Positions 44,787 through 56,330 of a stretch of 64,000 nucleotides of DNA are shown here, piece after piece (the first letter of the stretch is position 1; every line of letters begins with the position of its first letter). This stretch comes from Plumapathes pennacea (lineage: Eukaryota; Cnidaria; Anthozoa; Antipatharia; Myriopathidae): positions 14,274,683 to 14,338,682 of the forward strand of contig OZ038468.1 in assembly GCA_964036295.1 (NCBI GenBank), written 5' to 3'. The position numbers and the translations under genes are program-made. The notes below the pieces were generated by a model. That model was not told where the DNA came from and searched no databases. It saw only the letters and a program-made list of their open reading frames with translations.

Positions 44787-46390
44787 TAGAATGCTGTTTA
44801 ATCAAGCTTCAGAAGCCGCTGCTGATCTCTGCAGCTTTCTCTGTTTCTCATGTTCTTTTTAACTACCTGCAAAGGTCCGTAGACAAGCCGCGCCCTGGGG
44901 CCCCGTCCACTCCGTTTTTGTTTGAAAACACATACTTTTTTATGCGATTTTTTCTTTCCGTCCACACTCGATGACTTAAAAACGGAGGTTTTCAAAAATG
45001 GTTTTCAAAGGGGAAACTTTCGACAACCGAAGCATTATTAAACGAAAACGAATTAGTGTGGATGAGTGACTCGAAAACGGAGGATTAGTGTGGACGGGCA
45101 AAAACGAAGATTTTGAAGTACGCATTCGTTAGTGTGTTTGAAAGTTATTGTAGGCTAAAATGTCGAAACCAAATCCATTTTTACCTGATTTAATGCACTA
45201 CAGCTATTGAATTCAAGGAAACTGTTTAATCCCCCGCAAAATATTTGAGATGGGCTGTTACACCTAGACGATTTTTAACAACACATCGTATCGTTGCAAA
45301 TCGTTTAACTTCCAAGCTCAAAATACATGGGCAATGCAGATAGACTGACAGTTTAATTAGGTGGTACCATAGATTAACTGCGTCGGCGTGGTGACAAAAA
45401 CGCTGGTGTATTAACTGAGAGCTGTTTGAGGTACTGGAATGGCGATCATTTAATGGTAAATTCAACGACTATTTAATGGCAAATTATTTGTTTGCCATAG
45501 AGAGGTGTCCGCTTTTGAGAGCTCAGTTACTGGGAAACAAGTGAAATTCGGCAGGGACCAAATTTGATGTCCACCTTAGAGAGTGTCCGCTTAGTTTTAC
45601 TAAAGCGGCCAATCAGAAGTGTAAGGAATTAATTGCTTTTGCTCCTGATTGGCCAAGTTTACAGGGTTAGTGGCTACATCCACACACTAAGGCTACGCCC
45701 ACACTAATGTGTTTTCTAAAAGCTCTATTTTCGCCCGTCCACACACTAATCCTCCGTCTTCGAGTTGCCCGTCCACACAAAGGGTCCACAAAATAGAGAA
45801 TAGAATGGAAATTCCAGTGGGGTGAGCAAAAATTGGCCTTGCAGATGGGGGGAGGGGTGGGGTTATTGTGAGAAGGGGCTTATTCCAAGCTCATTCCCAT
45901 TGGCTCACAGGAGACTTTGATTAGTTAGGTGGGCAATACTTTAAAAATCCGCAAAACTCAATAACGTTGCCCCAAAAACGCAACTGACCGAAACAGTCAC
46001 TCGATTACTTTCATCATTACCCAAATGCCTAAATATTTGGCCTGAATCTACCAAAAAGTGGCGATTTTTTTGTTAGCGCATAAATTCTATCATGTTTTTT
46101 TTTTTTTTTTTTTTTCGAGTACTGTTGTACTGTTGACCAAAGCAAAGAGTAAAACAGGCAACATTTTTGATGTGGTTTTTCACAAAGAACGATCGGTCCA
46201 TAAATTCCTTGAAAAGTTGCAGCACGTTCAATTTTCACGCGACACAACTGCAACTTAATATCACACTGTTCACTAAAATAACAATTATAATAAAATGACT
46301 TACTTGTGTACCATCAAAGAAAAAGCAGAACACACACACACACACACAGAAAGAAACGTCCCTCATGTAAAGCACAGTTAAGAGACACTC
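44787..46390. other. Intergenic region with MITE remnants
   Basis: It holds an element at 44897-45100 and a related piece at 45691-45780 built from 'GTCCACACTAAT' and 'AAAACGGAGG' words, a Tigger-like piece at 45490-45605, a T-run at 46095-46115 and a short CA repeat near 46330. A TTAA-family MITE fragment lies just outside at about 44535-44640 in the preceding gene's last intron. No gene is supported. Confidence 0.6.
44897..45100. mobile_element. MITE with GTCCACACT repeats
   Basis: Left GGGGCCCCGTCCACTCCGTT, interior AAAACGGAGGTTTTCAAAAA, right GGAGGATTAGTGTGGACGGG. The ends are roughly inverted and the inner words recur at 45691-45780 in the other orientation. Confidence 0.65.
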
Positions 46391-46536
46391 GAGGATTTTT
46401 CTCCCCTTTATTCGCTATAAATCAAAACTAAATCCCTCTAATGCGTCTCCAGCCACGTAGACATCAGCAAAACACAAGTAATTTGTTTTTCAATGCATCC
46501 CCAGCCCAACCAAATGGTCATCAACTGCTTGTCCAT
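46330..46536 (-). other. 3'UTR exon and poly(A) signal of unit A
   Basis: Acceptor TTTTGCAG before 46536; donor of the preceding intron after 46882. The exon carries no long frame and has AATAAA (complement at 46407-46412). Homologous exons end at 49896, 54693, 59282 and 62271 in the other units. Confidence 0.75.
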
Positions 46537-46894
46537 CTGCAAAAGAGAAAGCAAACACGTAAGAAATCATCATCTTTTTAGTGTCCTGACTTTACTGACA
46601 AGGTTCCTTTAAATGTCAACTGCATCCAAACAGCAAGTCTTTAGGAAAGTCGCCCTGTAAAAATTATAAGATAAAAGAGGTTAAAAAATAGAACTAAGGC
46701 CTTCAATTTTCTGAGGGCCATCATTAACTGAGATCGGTGCCTAAATCTTGCATTGGAACGCGTTCACAATGTTTAACAATCAGTCACTCCAAACAGATCG
46801 ATGTAAGAAAACGTGGATGTTACAACGGGGAATGGGAAATGAGGTCAAAGAAGCCGACAGAACTACCAGCTTATGACTCACCTCAAGGCCACCA

Positions 46895-47729
46895 CTAAGC
46901 GCATGGGCAAAGACGACGCACATCAAAGTTATGCCCATCGGCACAATCTATTGTTTCAGGGACATCGGTTAGTCCATAACAGTGATTATTCGATGTTCGA
47001 ATACAAGGGTTATCAGTGAAGTAGTAGGCTTGTCCACTTGCACAAGGGAAACCAAGTCTTCGAAAAATCTCCCCTGTATTTCCGTCTCTCGGAAAACCTC
47101 TTTGCTCGACACATTCCATGCCAGACTTTCTACAAAAGTCGTTACAGCTTTCCGCTGGTTCTGCTATGAAGTACTTGGTGGCTTAAAAAGAGAAGAATAA
47201 ATTAACTTTACTTATCGTAATATGAACATTTCTAGTAACGCCCTTACTTACTCGTTAGGCTGAATTCTATTTTGAAACGCTCTCATTGAAATGTTGAGAT
47301 ATCCAATGTGGGATAATAAAATGAGGTTAAATTAAAAATTTGCGAAACTGTAAAGTAACGAAAATAAAGAGAAAATGATACTGAAGGGAGATCTACAGAC
47401 ATCAAGGCAACGTTACGTCTATACTGTTCACAGACACACATATATATACACCACACATATATACTAAAACACGCGCGCACACACACATACTCGCACAAAC
47501 TCTTTCCAGTTCTTCAATATCCCCTGCCAGTTCTTCAATCATGCATTACATAGATCACACACATACACATACACATGCATCACATACATGGAGCACATGC
47601 TCTTTCCAGTGAAGCTAAATCGTTCTTCAGTTCAGAGAACTTATTCCTGCAACTTAGAGCCATCTGAGCCATGGCGGCGTTGATCGCCACAATAACAATC
47701 AAGAGCAGCAGAAGGGTTTTTATGTTCAT
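46895..47729 (-). CDS. Secreted cysteine-rich protein, array unit A (142 aa)
   Basis: Coding exons 47729-47588 (signal peptide and linker) and 47181-46895 (cysteine-rich module) join at CCA T|CC (phase 1). The first ~22 residues are a classic signal peptide with LLLLLIVIV, ending near AMAQ. A short helical linker (RNKFSELKNDLASLERACAP) follows. The second exon has SCNDFC, GMEC, LGFPC, NPC, HCYG, IDC and ends RRLCPCA then TAG. The SC-x3-C ... RRLCPC frame resembles the C-terminal cysteine-rich tail of MGAT5-type glycosyltransferases (from family recall). No enzyme domain is present, so this is a small secreted protein of unknown role. A third, untranslated exon starts at 46536, with AATAAA at about 46407-46412. 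Start ATG chosen because it lies about 40 nt after the predicted TATA-driven start site. Confidence 0.88.
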
Positions 47730-47794
47730 TGTAACCTGATGAAAAAGAACAGAGAAATTAATGGCGTGATCACAAGCGGCCCAGACTCTTGTTG

Positions 47795-47803
47795 TATATA
47801 TAT
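47795..47803 (-). promoter_or_regulatory. TATA box of unit A
   Basis: TATATATAT lies about 66-74 nt upstream of the ATG, in a block (TATA, AGCGGCCCAG, GTGATCACGCCATTAATTTC) that is nearly identical before units B and C. Expected transcription start is about 47768. Confidence 0.7.
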
Positions 47804-48102
47804 TGCGGAACATAAGGTTGTAAAGAACTGACGTATGGAGGAAAGTAACGATCTCGATATCTCTTGGGATTATGAATAATACTAGAAATTAACATCCTGT
47901 AACTTTAATTATGGTCTCTTAAATGTGTGTGAGGGGAGAATCCTCGATAGGATTTCAACAGTTAATAGTGGCCATAAGTAGCCTCAAATCGACACACTAA
48001 AGACACAACAAACGACAAACAGCAGGAAACGCAGGTTTGTTTTAAATTTCATTTAGAATCCTGTAAATTAACCGATCATTTCTTTCCGACTCCCCTCAAG
48101 AG

Positions 48103-48368
48103 AATGGGCCGCCTGTGGCGCGATAAGTTCGAAATTGCAACAGACTTTTTCCACTATGCAGGAAATGAACATTTTCGCAGTGGATCTAGTTGGCAGAGTT
48201 GGAGGAACCAATAACATAAGATACAAGCTTCAGAGTCGCTCTCGCAAAAGCAAATTAGATTATAGTTGTTCGCAAGGGAAAGCAGGCGAAAGAACTGTCG
48301 GCCGGTCTATCACACGGGGGGTTAGAGAAAATATCTGTGTCAGGGCGTTTTTTACGCAAGTTTTATAG
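48103..48368 (+). other. Plus-strand repeated block, frameshifted relative to units B and C
   Basis: Homologous to the open frames at 52863-53117 and 57454-57708, upstream of and divergent from the unit A gene. A 7-base length difference near 48145 breaks the frame; the rest (DLVGRVGG, RYKLQSRSRKSKLDYSC) stays open. It is probably not a gene. Confidence 0.4.
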
Positions 48369-48704
48369 CTGGGACATGTATATTTTTAGTACATGGACTA
48401 CGAGACCTGAAATCAAGTCAAAGCTGGGAAGGAGGAGAAGATTAATAAACAAGACCGCCTTACTTACGTGTACAGAACTGTTTCCAGTCAACTGATTTCA
48501 GGTGTGCTGATCTTAAGCTGAAGGGATGTACTCACTCGTGAAGTCAAGATAAACTGACGTGTCTCTAGTCGCGTGAGGTGAATTTCAAAAGGACCAAGAC
48601 ATGGCAACGTTGGATCGTTTGAAAACATCCAAAATTGTTTTGAATAAGCCAAGTCCATTCATAGTATTGTTTATATGTTCTCTCAAAAGTAGGCTTCTTT
48701 TAAA

Positions 48705-48976
48705 ACCCGGACCCGAATGTACCAGCGTGTTAGCGCCAGCCCAAAGGATAACTCGTTATCCAGCTAATAAATAAGATTAAACGTTAACACTTATCTACTG
48801 AATAGTGACTGTGTTACCTAAAGCTCGTTATATCTATGTATCCATTATCTTGTAGTATAGCCTTAAAATAATTCCTAATTACAAACTCATTTCAATTCTT
48901 ACTATAAATAAACACTATTGTTCTCCCTGAACTTATCCGGTGAATGGCATTATCCACTTTATGAACAACCGGGCCC
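48705..48976. mobile_element. Old MITE with CCCGGGCCC-type ends, unit A copy
   Basis: AAACCCGGACCCGAATGTA at the left and AACAACCGGGCCCTA at the right, with TTATCC near both ends. Copies sit at the same place in units B (about 53460-53745), C (about 58048-58315) and partly D (about 61380-61420), so insertion preceded array growth. Confidence 0.65.
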
Positions 48977-49725
48977 TAAAAATACGAGACGTGATTTCTA
49001 TTTCACATAAAACGAAAAATTTTACCTGAAAATATGGTACAATTAGATCATTTTTTATGTTTTCGTGGCAAGTGTCATAACAATGTCAAAACCGGCTCCC
49101 ATTTGCTATGACAAGTGTATTCCAATTGGACGAAACGACACGACACGACCGTCAGAAAACGATACGACACGAACATCGATCACGGACGATGCAAAAGGTG
49201 CAAAAGGTGAAGGCGAATACGGAAAGGAAAACTGCAAGTGCATGTCGCGAATAACAGTAACATTCTGGGCGATGAGGAATGTAGGGTGATAAAATTGTTG
49301 ACAGACCCTCAGTAAAGTTGATTGCGCTCGCGATCACGTGCGCAGCTCGTTTTTGGACCCTGACCTGAGTTGGTGTTTGAATAGAAAACCTGTTCAATAA
49401 AATTCTATTAGTCTCACAGGCACAAAGTTCATGTGACAAAATGGTCCCTGACTACTGTAGTATTAGACTGCAAACAGTCCCTCCTTTTCCCGCCAAGATC
49501 GTGTAAGCGAGCGAGCGTGGTAAGAACAGGGCGCGTGGAGAATCTTGGATCTCGTCCACTGAACTTCAACATCTGCACTTTAATTCACATATGTGTGCAA
49601 TGACCGCTAAATCAAAAATAGTTTAAGAAATTGTTGAAACTGCCTGCTAGTCTGAAAAAGAAAACGTATTTCCACGGTGTTCAAAGGAGCCCGTGTTTAG
49701 TTGCCCCGCGTCACCGAAATGCAAA

Positions 49726-49727
<2 letters not shown>

Positions 49728-49759
<32 letters not shown>

Positions 49760-49763
49760 AGAG
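49728..49763. repeat. (CA)n microsatellite, unit B
   Basis: Positionally equivalent to CA tracts near 46330, 54530 and 59097. Lengths differ between units. Confidence 0.9.
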
Positions 49764-49799
49764 AAAGAAACGTCCTTCATGTAAAACACAATTAAGGGG

Positions 49800-49896
49800 A
49801 CACGTGACGGCATTCTCTCCTGTTTTATTTACACTCAAACCCAAGCTTTCTTTTTCAATGCGTCCCTAGCCACACGAGGATCAACTGCTGGTTGAT
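49800..49896 (-). other. 3'UTR exon and poly(A) signal of unit B
   Basis: Acceptor CTCTTGCAG before 49896, AATAAA complement at 49824-49829. Separated from the coding exon by a 1.8-kb intron that holds two MITEs. Confidence 0.72.
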
Positions 49897-50001
49897 CTGC
49901 AAGAGAGGAAATAAAACCATAAGACAGCATCATTTTTTGAGTGTCCTGAGCTTACTGACAAGGTTCCTTCAAATCTCATTTGCATCCACACGGCAAACCA
50001 A

Positions 50002-50221
50002 CGGTGCGTTCGATTGTGTCAATTCCGGAACAGGAAAAGCGCTGCCGATCGGTAAATTGTTTGTTTGGAGCTGATTTAAGTTTGGATTAGTCGGGAACTG
50101 TTCAGAATGCAAGCATGGAGTTTTTAAAACAATTTCAAGCAAAATCTCCCACACCACACAAGCAAAAATTTCGGTCATTTTAGCTGTTCCTATTCCGGAA
50201 CAGACCCAATCGAACGCACCC
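50002..50221. mobile_element. MITE with GGTGCGTTCGATTG ends, unit B copy
   Basis: GGTGCGTTCGATTGTGTCAA at the left mirrors CAGACCCAATCGAACGCACC at the right, and TTCCGGAACAG sits near both ends. A copy is also present in unit C (54799-55020) but missing in unit D, where the flanks join directly (about 59387). Confidence 0.87.
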
Positions 50222-50591
50222 TAAAAGAGGTTAACAAAGAAACAAGTCCTTCAATTGTCTCAAGGCCCTCGTTAACTGGGATTGAACCGAAATCGGTACC
50301 AAAGATTGCATTGGAGCGCTTTTACATTGTTGAAAAATCGGTCAGATCGATGCGCAAGAAAACATCCAACCTCGTTCCCAGAACCGTTCCTTTCCGGATT
50401 GGAGAGGACAGAGCCTGGGAACGAGTTTGGAAAACGTCGACTGTTCACACCAGGCTCCCATTTATCATAGATTGGTTACGCTTAGAAAAATACAAAAATC
50501 GTTCAGGTCAGCATAACATCCTAATTAACAACGAACAACCACACTCAAAACTGTTTGTATGCTGGCGTCTTGCTTGGTGGCGTGGAACTAA

Positions 50592-51472
50592 TGTACCGAT
50601 CAATTCGAAACTCGCACATCCCCCCCCCCCCCCCCCCCCGGGCAACCCCCCGGGCATTTGAACTTTTCGATTTTCCGTTGGTCAAATTCCCCACCCTCGG
50701 GCCAAAATGACTGTTCAAATGCCCCGGTTTAAGGCTGAATTTAGTGGTCAAATGCCCCACCCCCGGGGCAAAAAAACGCTGAAAAACAGATACACGTCTA
50801 ACAATTTGACTTGTTATTGTGAAAGTCGCGCGCGTCCGAGCTTGATAACGGTGGGTACGTTGGCTAAAATTGTTTCTTTAAGCGAATTACACTGTAGGAA
50901 GTAAATACGAGTGATTGCAAGACTGAAGCAGATTTATAAACTATTTATATACTGGGCAAAGGGAAAAAAGTCGAAGGGAATTGACACGTTTGTTGACAAG
51001 AAATGCCGCGAGTCGTGTTCCGACGCGCCGAGGGTATTAAAGTCGTTGATATTTTTCTTTAAACCGTACGGCTAACAAAATGCATTTATTTAACATCCAA
51101 TGATAAGGTTTCAAACCATACCTTGAGCGAAACAGCGCTTATTGCGAGTTGTTTAAATCGTAACGGCGCAACATCGGAGATTGATCCTCGATAAATGAAC
51201 GTTGTGCTTGGAACATTCACTGATATGCCTCTCAATTTAGACAAAATAAACACTTAGCACACAACGTACGCACAGCTAAAACACTTTCGCGTAAAGCAGG
51301 GCGAAATTGAGGGAACGAGTTCAAATTCCCCACCCCTCCGTGGTTGTGGTCAAATGCCCCACCCCGGGCGAGAGCGGTTGGTCAAATTCCCGCCTCCCCG
51401 GGCAAGGGAGGCGGTCAAATGCCCGGGGTATGCCCGGGGGGGGGATGTGCGAGTTTCAAATTGATCGGTACA
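50592..51472. mobile_element. 881-bp TAA-flanked element, present only in unit B
   Basis: TGTACCGATCAATT opens it and the complement closes it, with TAA at 50589-50591 and 51473-51475. The empty site is intact in unit C (GGAACTAATGTACAAGAG at about 56057). C- and G-runs sit just inside each end, and there are repeated 'TCAAATGCCCC' words. No transposase frame. Confidence 0.93.
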
Positions 51473-51754
51473 TAATGTACAAGAGTTCTAAGAACCTTCG
51501 ACAGTTGCGCTAATACTGATTGCGTGCACCAACAATCGACGAGAGCGGTGTTACGCTGGTCAACGCCGCTCAAAATTCACGTAACTTTTTCGCAAGTATT
51601 TGAAACGACCTAAAAACGTACGGCATGATACAGCACTGCAAATATTGCAAAAAATTTGTTCGAGGTGGGGTGTTACACTTAAACGATTTTAACATAACAT
51701 CGTATAGTTGAAGTAGCAGCTTATAAAGACTCACCATCAGGCCTGCCTGCACCA

Positions 51755-52515
51755 CTAAGCGCATGGGCAAAGACGGCGACTCATAGCATTACTAGCGGCA
51801 CAATTTATTCTTTCAGGGACACTGCGGGTCTTGCCATAAACGCAGGAATTAAACTCTACTAAAAAGCAGGGCGTGTATGGAAGGTTGGAGGGTGCATGAG
51901 CTGCACAAGTAAAACCAAGTCTTTTAAACAAATCCACTACATCTCCGTTCTTCGGAAAACCTCTGAACGCGACACACTTCATGAGTGACTTTCTACAAAA
52001 GGTGTCACAGCTTTCCCCAGCTTCTGCTACGAAGTATTTGTTAGCTTGAAAAGAGAAGAATAAATTAGGATTGTTTTAACATAGTATTACATCGTAATAT
52101 GAAACACTTTTATAATATCGTTAGTTACTCGTCAAGTTAAACTCCATTTTGAAAGGCCAGCCATTCAAGGATTGAACTATGCGACATAACTCAAGTGAAA
52201 TTAAATTAAAATCAGCAAAACTGTGACGTAACGTAAACTAAAGAGGAGACACTCAGGAGACCTACAGACATCAAAGCCTTTCGTCTGTAATATCCAACAC
52301 ACATGCATTACATACATCACACACATACACGTACACATGCATCACATACATGGAGCACATGCTCTTTCCAGTGCGGCGAAATCGTTCTTTAGCTCAGAGG
52401 CGATATTGTTCTTGAGCTTAGAGAACTTATTCCTGCAAGTTTGAGCCATCTGAGCCACGGTGGCGTTGATCGCCACGAAGACAATCAAGAGCAGCAGAAG
52501 GGTTTTTGTGTTCAT
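51755..52515 (-). CDS. Secreted cysteine-rich protein, array unit B (151 aa)
   Basis: Coding exons 52515-52350 and 52044-51755, in frame (456 nt). Signal peptide MNTKTLLLLLIVFVAINATV, then a linker eight residues longer than in unit A, because the LKNxxAxELKN piece is duplicated. The module has SC and C four residues apart, KC, LGFTC, TPC, SCVYG, INC and RRLCPCA. Its middle loop (AAHAPSNLPYTPCFLVEF) is unlike unit A. Donor GTATGTGATG and acceptor TTTTCAAG are the same as in the sister genes. The frame is open upstream of the chosen ATG, but the TATA box at 52581-52590 puts the start site close to it. Function unknown; secretion is inferred. Confidence 0.88.
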
Positions 52516-52580
52516 TGTAACCTGATGAAAAAGAACAGAGAAATTAATGGCGTGATCACAAGCGGCCCAGGCTCTTGTTG

Positions 52581-52590
52581 TATATATATA
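52581..52590 (-). promoter_or_regulatory. TATA box of unit B
   Basis: TATATATATA, same spacing to the ATG as in unit A, embedded in the same conserved block. Confidence 0.7.
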
Positions 52591-52862
52591 GCACAACATA
52601 AGATAGTAAGGAAACTGATGTATGGAGGAAAATAACGATCTGGATATATCTTAGGATTATGAATAAAACTAGAAATTAACGTCCTGTAACTTTTATCGTG
52701 GTCTCTTGAATGTGTGTGAGGGAAGAATTCTCGATAGTAGAGTAAGTAGAGTAGTAAGACACAAGAAACGACAAACAGCAGGAAGCGCAGGTTTGTTTTG
52801 AATTTTATTTAGAATCCAATAATTGAACAAAATCGTTCCTTTCCGATCCTTCACAAAAAAAA

Positions 52863-53117
52863 ATGGGCCGCCTGTGGCGTGATAAGTTCGAAATTGCACC
52901 AGACTATATGCAACAAATGAACATTTGCGCAGTGGATCTAGTCGGCAGAGTTGGAGGAACCAATAACATGAGATACAAGCTTCAGAGTCGCTCTCGCAAA
53001 GGCAAATTGGATTATAGTTGTACGCAAGGGAAAGTAGGTGAAAGAACTGTCGGCCGGTCTATCACACGGGTATTTAGAGAAAATATTTGTGTCAGGGCGT
53101 TTTTTACGCAAGTTTGA
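52863..53117 (+). other. Plus-strand open frame in unit B, doubtful gene
   Basis: 84 residues starting MGRLWRDKFEIAPDYMQQMN, basic, no recognised domain. Compared with the unit C copy I count about four amino-acid-changing and two silent differences, which gives no sign of purifying selection. It lies head-to-head with the secreted-protein gene. Confidence 0.3.
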
Positions 53118-54599
53118 TAGGGACGTGTATATTAATAATACAAGGACTACGAGACCTGAAATCAAACCAAAGCTGTGAAGGAGGAGAAGAAGTTTAAATA
53201 TACACGACGGCGTTACTTACGTGCAGAGAACTGTTTCCAGTCAACTGATTTCAAGTGTGCCGATCTTGTAGGGAGCAGAAGAGATGTACCGCACTCGTGA
53301 AGTCAAGACAAACTGACGTGTCTCTAGTCGCGTGAGGTGAATTTCAAAAGGACCAAGACATGGCAACGTTGGTCCGTTTGAAAACATCCTAAATTGTTTT
53401 GAATAAGCCAAGTCCATTCATAGTATTGTTTATATACTATCAAAAGTAGGCATCTTTCAAAACCCGGGCCCGGATGTACCAGCGTGTTGCGCCAGCCAAC
53501 TAATAAATCGTTATCCAGCTAATAAATACGTTTAAACTGATTAACACTTATCTACTGAATAGTTAGCTCGTTATATCCAGGTATCCTAGCTCGTTATATC
53601 CAGGTATCCATTATCTTGCAGTATAGCCTTAAAATAATTTCCTAATAACAAACTCATTTCAATTCTTAGTATAAATAAACACTATTGGTCTCCCTGAACT
53701 TTTCTGGTGAATAGCATTATCCACTCTATGAACAACCGGGCCCTAAAAATACGAGACGTGATTTCTATTTCACATAAAACGAAAAATTTGACCTGAAAAT
53801 ATGGTACAATTAGATCATTTTTTATGTTTTTGTGGCAAGTGTCATAGCAATGTCAAAACCGGCTCCCATTTGCTATGACAAGTGTATTCCAATTGGACGA
53901 AACGACACGACACGAACGTCACAAAATGATACGACACGAACATCGACCACGGACGATGCAAAAGGTGCAAAAGGTGAAGGCGAATGTCAATGCAAAAGGT
54001 GAAGGCGAATACGGAAAGGAAAACTGCAAGTGCATGTCGCGAATAACAGTAACATTCTGGGCGATGAGGAATGTAGGGTGATAAAATTGTTGACAGACCC
54101 TCAGTGAAGTTGATTGCGCGCGCGATCACGTGCGCAGCTCGTTTTTGGACCCTGACCTGAGTTGTTGTTTGAAGACTCGCTGAATAGAAAACCTGTTCAA
54201 TAAAATTCTATTAGTCTCACAGGCACAAAGTTCATGTGACAAAATGGTCCCTGACTACTGTAGTATTAGACTGCAAACAGTCCCTCCTTTTCCCGCCAAG
54301 ATTGTGTGAGCGAGCGAGCGTGGTAGGAACAGGGCACGTGGAGAATCTTGGGTCTCGTCCACTGAACTTCAACATCTGCACTGTAATTCACATATGTGTG
54401 CAATGACCGCTAAATCAAAAATAGTTTAAGAAATTGCTGAAACTGCCTGCTCGTCTGAAAAAGATAAAGTATTTCCGCAGTGTTCAAAGGAGCCCGTGTT
54501 TAGTTGCCCCGCGTCACCGAAATGCAAAACACACATACACACACAAGCACACAGAGAAAGAAACGTCCTTCATGTCAGTAAAACACAATTAAGGGGACA

Positions 54600-54693
54600 C
54601 GTGACGGCATTCTCTCCCGTTTTATTCACCCTTAAACCCAAGCTTTCTTTTTCAATACGTCCCTAGCCACATGAGGATCAACTGCTGGTTGAT
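54600..54693 (-). other. 3'UTR exon and poly(A) signal of unit C
   Basis: Acceptor before 54693, AATAAA complement at about 54620-54626. The same exon as in units A and B. Confidence 0.7.
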
Positions 54694-54798
54694 CTGCAAG
54701 AGAGAAAATAAAACCATAAGACAGCATCATTTTTTGAGTGTTCTGAGCTTACTGACAAGGTTCCTTCAAATCTCATTTGCATCTAGACGGCAAACCAA

Positions 54799-55020
54799 CG
54801 GTGCGTTCGATTGTGTCAATTCCGGAACAGGAATAGCGCTGCTGATCGGTAAATTGTTTGTTTGGAGCTGATTTAAGTTTGGATTAGTCGGGAGCTGTTC
54901 AGAATGCAATCATGGAGTTTTTAAAACAATTTCAAGCAAAATCTCCCACACCAGAACAAGCAAAAATTTGGGTCATTTTAGCTGTTCCTATTCCGGAACA
55001 GACCCAATCGAACGCACCCT
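54799..55020. mobile_element. MITE with GGTGCGTTCGATTG ends, unit C copy
   Basis: Near-identical to 50002-50221 at the same intron position, so inherited by duplication. Confidence 0.87.
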
Positions 55021-55022
55021 AA

Positions 55023-55692
55023 AGGTGATGTTACACGAGACGATTTTTAACGACAATTTTTAGCGACGATTTTTAATGCATGTTACACAAGACAACTTTT
55101 AGCGCAACATTGTTGCGGCAACGGCATGTTACACGAGATAATTTTTCGCGCAACATCCAGCTAGCATCCAGGCTCCTTCTCCAAAAACATGACAGCCTTT
55201 ACCAAAAGCAGAACTTTGTGCGAATGCTGAAGATTACCAGATGCGAACACGAAAAAGAATTGCTTGGACGAGGGAATGGATGAAGAGGAGAGAAGAAAAG
55301 GGGGTTTATCACCAGTTAGCCAGAGAATTAAACGTAAAAGATGAACTTTCGCTCGATATTTCCTGATGGCAAAAAACAAGTTCGACGAGCTGGCCGGCCG
55401 AGTCGCCACATAAATACAGAGGTTTAACACAATAATGAGGGCGTCAATAAGTCCTGTGACGTCAGTGTTGCGCGAAAAATCGACTGCGAGGGTGTTACAC
55501 GAAACAACTCCAACAAAATTCGAGCAACATTGTTGCATGCGTTTGAAGGCCATTCAAAAACTTTTAACATGTTACCGCAACGAAGATTGCGCTAAAAATC
55601 GTCCGGCGCGCCATGTTACACTATGACAATTTTTCGCGCAACATTGTTGCGCTAAAAATCGTCGTTAAAAATCGTCTCGTGTAACATCACCT
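55023..55692. mobile_element. 670-bp TAA-flanked element, present only in unit C
   Basis: Left AGGTGATGTTACACGAGACG and right CGTCTCGTGTAACATCACCT are exact complements over 20 bases. TAA flanks both sides (55020-55022 and 55693-55695). The unit B empty site reads CCCTAAAAGAGG at about 50219. The interior repeats GATTTTTAGCG and GCGCAACATTGTTGC words. Non-autonomous; PIF/Harbinger-type by its TAA target. Confidence 0.94.
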
Positions 55693-56330
55693 TAAAAGAG
55701 GTTAACAAAGAAGCAAGTCCTTCAATTGTCTCAAGGCCCTCGTTAACTGGGATTGAACCGAAATCGGTACCAAAGATTGCATTGGAGCGCTTTTACATTG
55801 TTGAAAAATCGGTCAGATCGATGCGCAAGAAAACATCCAACCTCATTCCCAGAACCGTTCCTTTCCGGATTGGAGAGGACAGAGCCTGGGAACGAGTTTG
55901 GAAAACGTCGACTGTTCACACCAGACTCCCATTTATCATAGATTGGTTACGCTTAGAATAATACAAAAATCGTTCAGGTCAGCATAACATCCTAATTAAC
56001 AACGAACAACCACACTCAAAACTGTTTGTATGCTGGCGTCTTGCTTGGTGGCGTGGAACTAATGTACAAGAGTTCTAAGAACCTTCGACAGTTGCGCTAA
56101 TACTGATTGCGTGCACCAAAAATCGACGAGAGCGGTGTTACGCTGGTCAACGCCGCTCAAAATTTACGCAACTTTTTCGCAAGTATTTGAAACGACCTAA
56201 AAACGTACGGCATGATGCAGCACTGCAAATATTGCGAAAAATCGTTCGAGGTGGGGTGTTACAAACGATTTTAACATCGCATAGTTGCAGTAGCAGCTTA
56301 TAAAGACTCACCGTCAGGCCTGCCGTACCA

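Noticed and set aside
49065-49289. Plus-strand ORF rich in Thr/Arg/Asp, repeated in several units
   Set aside because: It comes from degenerate GACACGACACGAACG tandem words; frame and length are not kept between units.
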